DNA of 64,000 nucleotides from Kitasatospora xanthocidica. Lineage in GTDB: Bacteria > Actinomycetota > Actinomycetes > Streptomycetales > Streptomycetaceae. A model generated the notes under the pieces. The model ran no database searches. It had not been told where the DNA came from and was given only the letters and a program-made list of their open reading frames with translations. Of this stretch, positions 60,143 to 64,000 are shown piece after piece. The DNA lies in NCBI RefSeq assembly GCF_014656195.1, contig NZ_BNBY01000020.1, forward strand, positions 1-64,000, read 5' to 3'. A program made the translations under genes and the position numbers. Each line of letters begins with the position of its first letter. Position 1 is the first letter of the stretch.

Positions 60143-60868
60143 CTAGCGCGGCGGCACCGCGTGGTCGCGGAGGGGGCCGAGGGTGAGGTGGTGGGTGCGG
60201 CAGTGGGCGGCGATCAGGGGGAGGGCGGCGAGGGTGGCGCGCCAGGAGCCGGGGGCGGAGGTGCAGTCGGAGTCGTGGAGGAGCAGCGTCGCGCCGGCGG
60301 TGAGGCCGGGGCGGGCGGTCGCGTAGACGGAGGCGCCGGTGGCCTCGGCCGTCCAGTCGCGGCCCCAGGCGGTCCACAGCACGCTGCGCAGGCCGAGGCG
60401 GCGGGCGGCCAGGGCCGGGCCGGCCGTCAGCACCCCGTACGGCGGGCGGTACCAGAGCGGGCGGGCGCCGCAGAGCCCGGTGACCGCCTCGGTGGCGCGG
60501 CGCAGTTCGCGCAGGTCGCGGGCGGGCGCCGGGTACCACTGCTGACGGTGGTGCCAGCCGTGGACGGCGACCTCGTGGCCGCGGCGCACCAGCTCGCGGC
60601 CCAGACCCGGGGCCCGCTCCAGCATCGCGCCGAGCAGGAAGAAGGTGGCGCGGGCGCCGAGTTCGTCCAGCGCGTCGAGCACGTACGGGGTGCTGCCCGG
60701 GTCGGGGCCGTCGTCGAAGGTCAGCGCGACGTGGCCCGGCGCGGTGCCGCGGCCCGCCGTGCGGCGGGCCAGGGTGCGGCGCAGCGGCGGGAGGCGGACG
60801 GCGGCCGGGGCGAGGTGCAGGAACTCCACCGCGGCCGCGGCGCCCAGGGCCCTGGTGGCGGTGCCCAT
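60143..60868 (-). CDS. Polysaccharide deacetylase (NodB/CE4 family)
   Basis: A 241-residue protein with the NodB motifs: VALTFDDGPDPGSTPYVLDA (MT1, about 47-66), HEVAVHGWHHRQQW (MT2, about 97-110), RPPYGVLTAG (MT3, about 140-149) and ATLLLHDSD near 192-200. It removes acetyl groups from an N-acetylated sugar polymer or glycolipid. The N-terminus (about 1-30) has a weak hydrophobic stretch that could be an anchor. It follows the SDR gene by 7 bp. Together with neighbours it suggests modification of a surface glycan. Confidence 0.88.
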   Translation of the reverse strand: MGTATRALGAAAAVEFLHLAPAAVRLPPLRRTLARRTAGRGTAPGHVALTFDDGPDPGSTPYVLDALDELGARATFFLLGAMLERAPGLGRELVRRGHEVAVHGWHHRQQWYPAPARDLRELRRATEAVTGLCGARPLWYRPPYGVLTAGPALAARRLGLRSVLWTAWGRDWTAEATGASVYATARPGLTAGATLLLHDSDCTSAPGSWRATLAALPLIAAHCRTHHLTLGPLRDHAVPPR

Positions 60869-60875
60869 CCGGCGC

Positions 60876-61676
60876 TCACCCGAAGCGCGAGGCCATCCGG
60901 CGGAACACGCCCGGCGCGACGCCGTGGACGCGGGCCGGGAAGCCGAGCCAGTGCGGCACGTAGAGCCGGTCGCGTTCGGTGGTGATGGTCGCGACCACGG
61001 TGTCGGCGACCCGCTCCGCCGTCACCGGGCGCGGCCGGTCACGCTGGTACGGCGTGCCGCGCCGGTCGAAGAACGGGGTGTCCACGGCCCCCGGCAGCAC
61101 CAGCCGCACCCCCACCCCCGTGCCGCGCAGCTCGTACCAGAGGCTCTCCGCGAACATGGTCAGCCCTCCCTTGGTGGCCGAGTAGCCCGACTCGTCGCGC
61201 ACCCCGACCTGGCCGGCTATCGAACCCAGCAGCACGATCCGGCCGTGGCGGCGCTCCAGCATGCCGGGCAGCAGGAGGCGGACCAGACGCAGCGGGGCGG
61301 CGAAGTTGACCTCGATCATCCGGTCCAGGGTGTCGGACGGGGTGTCCGTGAACGGGCCGCGCCAGCCCAGGCCGGCGCTCGCCACCAGGGCGTCCACCCG
61401 GCCGGCCTCGGCCAGGGCGGCGTCGGCGAGGCGGCGCGGGCCGTCCGGCTTGCTCAGGTCCTCGGGCAGGGCCAGGCCGCCGGTGCGGTCGGCCAGTTCG
61501 TCGAGCCGGGCCCGGTCCGTGCCGGAGAGCAGGGTCTGCCAGCCGGACTCGGCCAGGCGGAGGGCGGTGGCGAGGCCGATACCCGAGGAGGCGCCGGTGA
61601 TCAGCGCGACGGGGCGGCCGTTCGGGGCCGACCGCCGGGACCGGGGGTGGGGTTCCGACCGGGGTTCCTCCGCCAT
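60876..61676 (-). CDS. Short-chain dehydrogenase/reductase
   Basis: A 266-residue classical SDR. Cofactor loop TGASSGIG (about 27-34), NNAG-equivalent ASAGLGWRGP (about 102-111), catalytic LGSIAGQ (serine about 146) and YSATKG (about 159-164). Such SDRs of the YqjQ/DltE type oxidise or reduce alcohols and sugars; substrate unknown. ATG at 61676. It is the first gene of a two-gene unit with the polysaccharide deacetylase, 7 bp apart. Confidence 0.9.
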   Translation of the reverse strand: MAEEPRSEPHPRSRRSAPNGRPVALITGASSGIGLATALRLAESGWQTLLSGTDRARLDELADRTGGLALPEDLSKPDGPRRLADAALAEAGRVDALVASAGLGWRGPFTDTPSDTLDRMIEVNFAAPLRLVRLLLPGMLERRHGRIVLLGSIAGQVGVRDESGYSATKGGLTMFAESLWYELRGTGVGVRLVLPGAVDTPFFDRRGTPYQRDRPRPVTAERVADTVVATITTERDRLYVPHWLGFPARVHGVAPGVFRRMASRFG

Positions 61677-61754
61677 CGTGCACCTGCCGCTCTGAGGCCG
61701 TTTCGCCGTCCCTTTTGTCCGGCAAGTCACCTTCGCATGGCGCAGCCGTCCGGG

Positions 61755-62642
61755 CTACCGGGGCGGGACGGCCGGCTGCGTCTCGACATCCGGGTGCGGG
61801 GCCGACAGTTCGGCCGACTCGCCCTCCAGTTCACCGAAGCGGGAGAGCAGGAAGGTGCCGCCCACCGCCACCGCGAAGCCCGTCAGCGCGCACCACTCGA
61901 ACCCGGGGCGCGCGGCATCGCCGAGCGCCACCACCCCGACCAGGGCCGGGCCGAAGGTCTCGGCCACCGTCCCGGCCGCCGTCGCAGCCGTCACCGTGCC
62001 GCGCTGCAGGGCCAACGCGTACGCGAGGTACCCGCCGAGGCCGCCGACCGCCAGGGCGTAGGCGGCGGGATCCGCCAGCACCGCCACCGGACCGGACGCG
62101 TCCAGGACCCGCACCGCGAGACTCGTCACCCCGAACCCCACCCCGGCCAGCAGGCCCAGCCCGGCGGCCGCCGCGGTGCCCTCCCGGCGGACCAGGACGA
62201 GGGTGACCAGCAGCATCACGACGGTGGTCGCGAGCAGCGACCAGTGGAACGCGGCCGGGGCGTGGTTCCGGCCCTCCTTGCCGGAGCCGAGCGCCAGCAC
62301 GGTCAGCCCCACGACCACGGCGAGGATCCCCGCGACGTCCGCCCGGTGCAGACGCGCGCCCAGCAGCCGGACGGCGGCCAGGGCGGTGACGGCGAGACTG
62401 GAATTGGTGACGGCCTGCACCAGGAAGAGGGGAAGGGTGCGCAGGGCGACGATGCTCAGCACGAAGCCCGCGATGTCCAGCAGCGTCCCGGCCAGGAACT
62501 GCCAGGACCGCGCCAGCGCGGCCAGCAGCCCCGCCCGCACCCGGTCCGCCCGCGGAGCCGACCGCGCGCCGCGCGCCTGGAAGACCGCCCCGAAGCCGAA
62601 GCAGACGGTCGCGACCAGTGCGGTGGTGAGTCCCAGCAGCAT
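61755..62642 (-). CDS. DMT-superfamily (EamA-like) membrane transporter
   Basis: A 295-residue membrane protein with about ten hydrophobic segments in two repeats (LLGLTTALVATVCFGFGAVF; LPLFLVQAVTNSSLAVTALA; YALAVGGLGGYLAYALALQR; GPALVGVVALGDAARPGFEW). Typical of drug/metabolite transporters of the DMT group. ATG at 62642 has GGGAG upstream. It is 78 bp upstream of the SDR on the same strand and may belong to the same transcript, with a role in exporting or flipping a sugar-lipid; that role is inference. Confidence 0.85.
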   Translation of the reverse strand: MLLGLTTALVATVCFGFGAVFQARGARSAPRADRVRAGLLAALARSWQFLAGTLLDIAGFVLSIVALRTLPLFLVQAVTNSSLAVTALAAVRLLGARLHRADVAGILAVVVGLTVLALGSGKEGRNHAPAAFHWSLLATTVVMLLVTLVLVRREGTAAAAGLGLLAGVGFGVTSLAVRVLDASGPVAVLADPAAYALAVGGLGGYLAYALALQRGTVTAATAAGTVAETFGPALVGVVALGDAARPGFEWCALTGFAVAVGGTFLLSRFGELEGESAELSAPHPDVETQPAVPPR

Positions 62643-63091
62643 GCGTCTCCCAGCCTCCCGGGGCAGCATCCGGTCCACCACCAGTTTGGGCCAGGCGTGG
62701 CGGGTGCGCACGGATGGGGCGGGAGGGGCCGTGGGGGCGCATGCCGGGCAGGGGCACGTGGGTGGGAGGAGCGCGGGCCCCGGCGCAGGGACAAGGGGCG
62801 CGCCGGGGGAAACGCGCGCAGGCGGGTGCCACGGATGAGTGGGAGGGGCCGTGGGGGCGCCCACCGGGCCGGAGGAGAATGGGCCCCGGCGCAGGGGTGA
62901 GGGGCGTGCCGGGGAGAAACGCACGCAGGCGGGTGGGGGCACGGGTGGGGCGCGCGGCGCTGCCGGGGGCGGGCGGGTGCGGCTGGGCGCCTGCCGGGGG
63001 CGGCCGGCGGGTGTGCGGGGGATCTGCGCGCCCCCGCGGGCCCCTCGCCCCGGGCAGGCGCGGGGTGAGGGGCGGGGTTCGGGGACGGGCC
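62643..63091. other. Gene-free region with tandem duplication
   Basis: A 449-bp, G-rich region between the DMT gene and the beta-lactamase stop. About 230 bp consist of two imperfect copies of a unit of 106-120 bp. No credible gene. The shared blocks do not form obvious hairpins. Confidence 0.7.
62711..62936. repeat. Imperfect 106-120 bp tandem duplication
   Basis: GGGAGGGGCCGTGGGGGCGC is at 62721 and 62841 (offset 120). GGGCCCCGGCGCAGGG is at 62775 and 62881 (offset 106). A copy of CGCAGGCGGGTG ends each unit. The offsets differ through an indel of 14 bp. Confidence 0.8.
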
Positions 63092-64000
63092 CTATACGAG
63101 GGCCTGGGCCAGGAGGGTGGCGGTGCGGGCGATGACGGGTTCGTCCCTCGGGGCGGCCTCGTCGGGCTTGGTGGTCAGGACGGCGAGGACGACGGGCGCG
63201 CCGGCCGGGGTCCAGGCGATGCCGACGTCGTTCGCGGTGCCGTACCGGCCGGAGCCCGTCTTGTCGGCAAGGGTCCAGTCAGCCGGGAGGCCCTTGCGGA
63301 AGCGCTCCTTGCTGGTCGTGTTGCCGCGCAGCCAGCCGGTGATCTGCTCGCGCTTGGCGGGCGGGAGGGCGTGGCCGAGCACGAGTCGGCGGTAGGTGCG
63401 GGCGATGGCCTGGGGCGTTGTGGTGTCGGTGGTCCGCTCCGGTTCGGCCGTGTTGAGTTCGGGCTCCCAGCGGTCCAGACGGGTGACGCCGTCGCCGATC
63501 GAGCGGCAGAAGCCGGTGACGGCCGTCGGTCCGCCCAGCTCGCGGAGCAGCAGGTTGCCGGCCGTGTTGTCGCTGTGGTCGATGGCCGCCTGACAGAGTT
63601 CGGCGACGGTCATGCCGTTCGCGAGGTTGCGGTCCTCGCGCGTGACCAGCGAGCTCTCGCGGCCACCGGACCGCGTGATGTCGGCCTCGGTGTAGTGGAT
63701 CCGCCGGGCGAGGAACTCGCCGTCGTGGTCGAGATCGCGCAGGACGGCGGCGACGGCGACGGTCTTGAAGACCGAGCACATCGGGAACGGTTCGTCCGCG
63801 CGGTAGCGGACCGTGCGGCCGGTCGACAGGTTCCGGGCGAACACGCCGAGGCGTACTCCGTGCTCCTGTTCCAGGGCGGCGAGCAGGCGACGGGTGTCGG
63901 GGCCGGTCGCCGCGTGTGCCGATCCGCCGGTGAGGGCGGTGACGCCGGTGGCGGCGACGGCCGCTCCGAGGCCGAGGCCCAGGACGGCGCGGCGGCTGTG
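63092..64000 (-). CDS. Class A beta-lactamase, Tat-exported, 5' end outside the window
   Basis: At least 302 residues are visible; the start lies beyond 64000. The visible N-terminus is HSRRAVLGLGLGAAVAATGV, ending near GSAHAA: a twin-arginine signal peptide. All class A elements follow: CSVFKT (SxxK, Ser70), HSDNTAGN (SDN, 130), the omega-loop WEPELNTAEPE (Glu166) and ADKTGSG (KTG, 234). It should hydrolyse penicillins, possibly narrow or broad spectrum. No blaI/blaR or LysR-type regulator is seen on this side. Downstream is the duplicated G-rich region. Confidence 0.93.
   Translation of the reverse strand, partial: HSRRAVLGLGLGAAVAATGVTALTGGSAHAATGPDTRRLLAALEQEHGVRLGVFARNLSTGRTVRYRADEPFPMCSVFKTVAVAAVLRDLDHDGEFLARRIHYTEADITRSGGRESSLVTREDRNLANGMTVAELCQAAIDHSDNTAGNLLLRELGGPTAVTGFCRSIGDGVTRLDRWEPELNTAEPERTTDTTTPQAIARTYRRLVLGHALPPAKREQITGWLRGNTTSKERFRKGLPADWTLADKTGSGRYGTANDVGIAWTPAGAPVVLAVLTTKPDEAAPRDEPVIARTATLLAQALV

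Noticed and set aside
1..64000. tRNA, rRNA, riboswitch or replication origin
   Set aside because: No cloverleaf-like sequence, rRNA block, riboswitch core or DnaA-box cluster was recognised in the gaps; a covariance-model scan would be needed to be certain.

Overview
The window comes from a high-GC actinomycete, almost certainly a member of the Streptomycetaceae (Streptomyces or Kitasatospora; I cannot tell which). Reasons: very high GC with GC-rich third positions, frequent GTG and TTG starts, an SsgA-like sporulation protein, Ppm-type mannosylation, a DUF574-type methyltransferase, a PucR-type regulator and many Tat or lipoprotein exports. No rRNA, tRNA, CRISPR array, prophage or large biosynthetic cluster was seen. 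Most of the window looks like chromosomal arm or accessory sequence in which short operons alternate strands.

Layout. 1-4.8 kb: an asparagine/aspartate operon on the minus strand (FadR-type GntR regulator, permease, asparaginase, aspartase) with a near-identical palindrome at two of its promoter-proximal positions. 5-9.7 kb: a secreted beta-propeller protein and two divergent rhomboid-like membrane proteins. 9.8-12.3 kb: argG and a GAP-family membrane protein. 12.4-15.2 kb: an ECF sigma factor with a companion gene, then the divergent ohrR/ohr pair with a recognisable OhrR box. 15.3-20.1 kb: a SHOCT protein, a GH16-like protein, a CBS-BON protein, and a sigma-like/transmembrane fusion. 20.1-24 kb: FAD monooxygenase divergent from a TetR regulator with two operators; an unusual HEAT protein; small membrane or secreted proteins. 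24-31.3 kb: APC transporter, Tat lipoprotein, lipoprotein, polyprenol-phosphate mannose synthase and an FUSC-type exporter.

31.4-40.2 kb: an LPNTG-anchored surface protein in less GC-rich surroundings, insertion-sequence debris, an SRPBCC-VOC pair, and a two-gene operon of an EEP phosphoesterase and a Tat-exported phospholipase C. 40.5-46.3 kb: CsoR-like regulator, PRC-barrel protein, methyltransferase, then a gene-free 0.4 kb holding an alternating array of operator-like palindromes and perfect hairpins in front of a phosphotransferase, followed by a Nudix protein and two unknowns. 46.4-51.1 kb: a small island bracketed by an IS5-family element and an inverted remnant of the same element. 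It holds a HAD protein, an SsgA-like protein translationally coupled to a truncated AMP-forming ligase, and a divergent PucR regulator.

51.2-55.7 kb: a two-component system beside an MMPL transporter. 56.1-62.6 kb: a set of genes (PLP aminotransferase, epimerase, glycosyltransferase; then SDR, NodB deacetylase, DMT transporter) that together look like sugar or glycolipid modification and export. The window ends inside a Tat-exported class A beta-lactamase gene.

The best candidates for something undescribed are the A-B-A-B-A repeat array at 42514-42775, the IS-bracketed ligase/SsgA-like island, and the sigma-like membrane protein at 18067-20094. All functions are read from sequence motifs by eye; no database search was possible.
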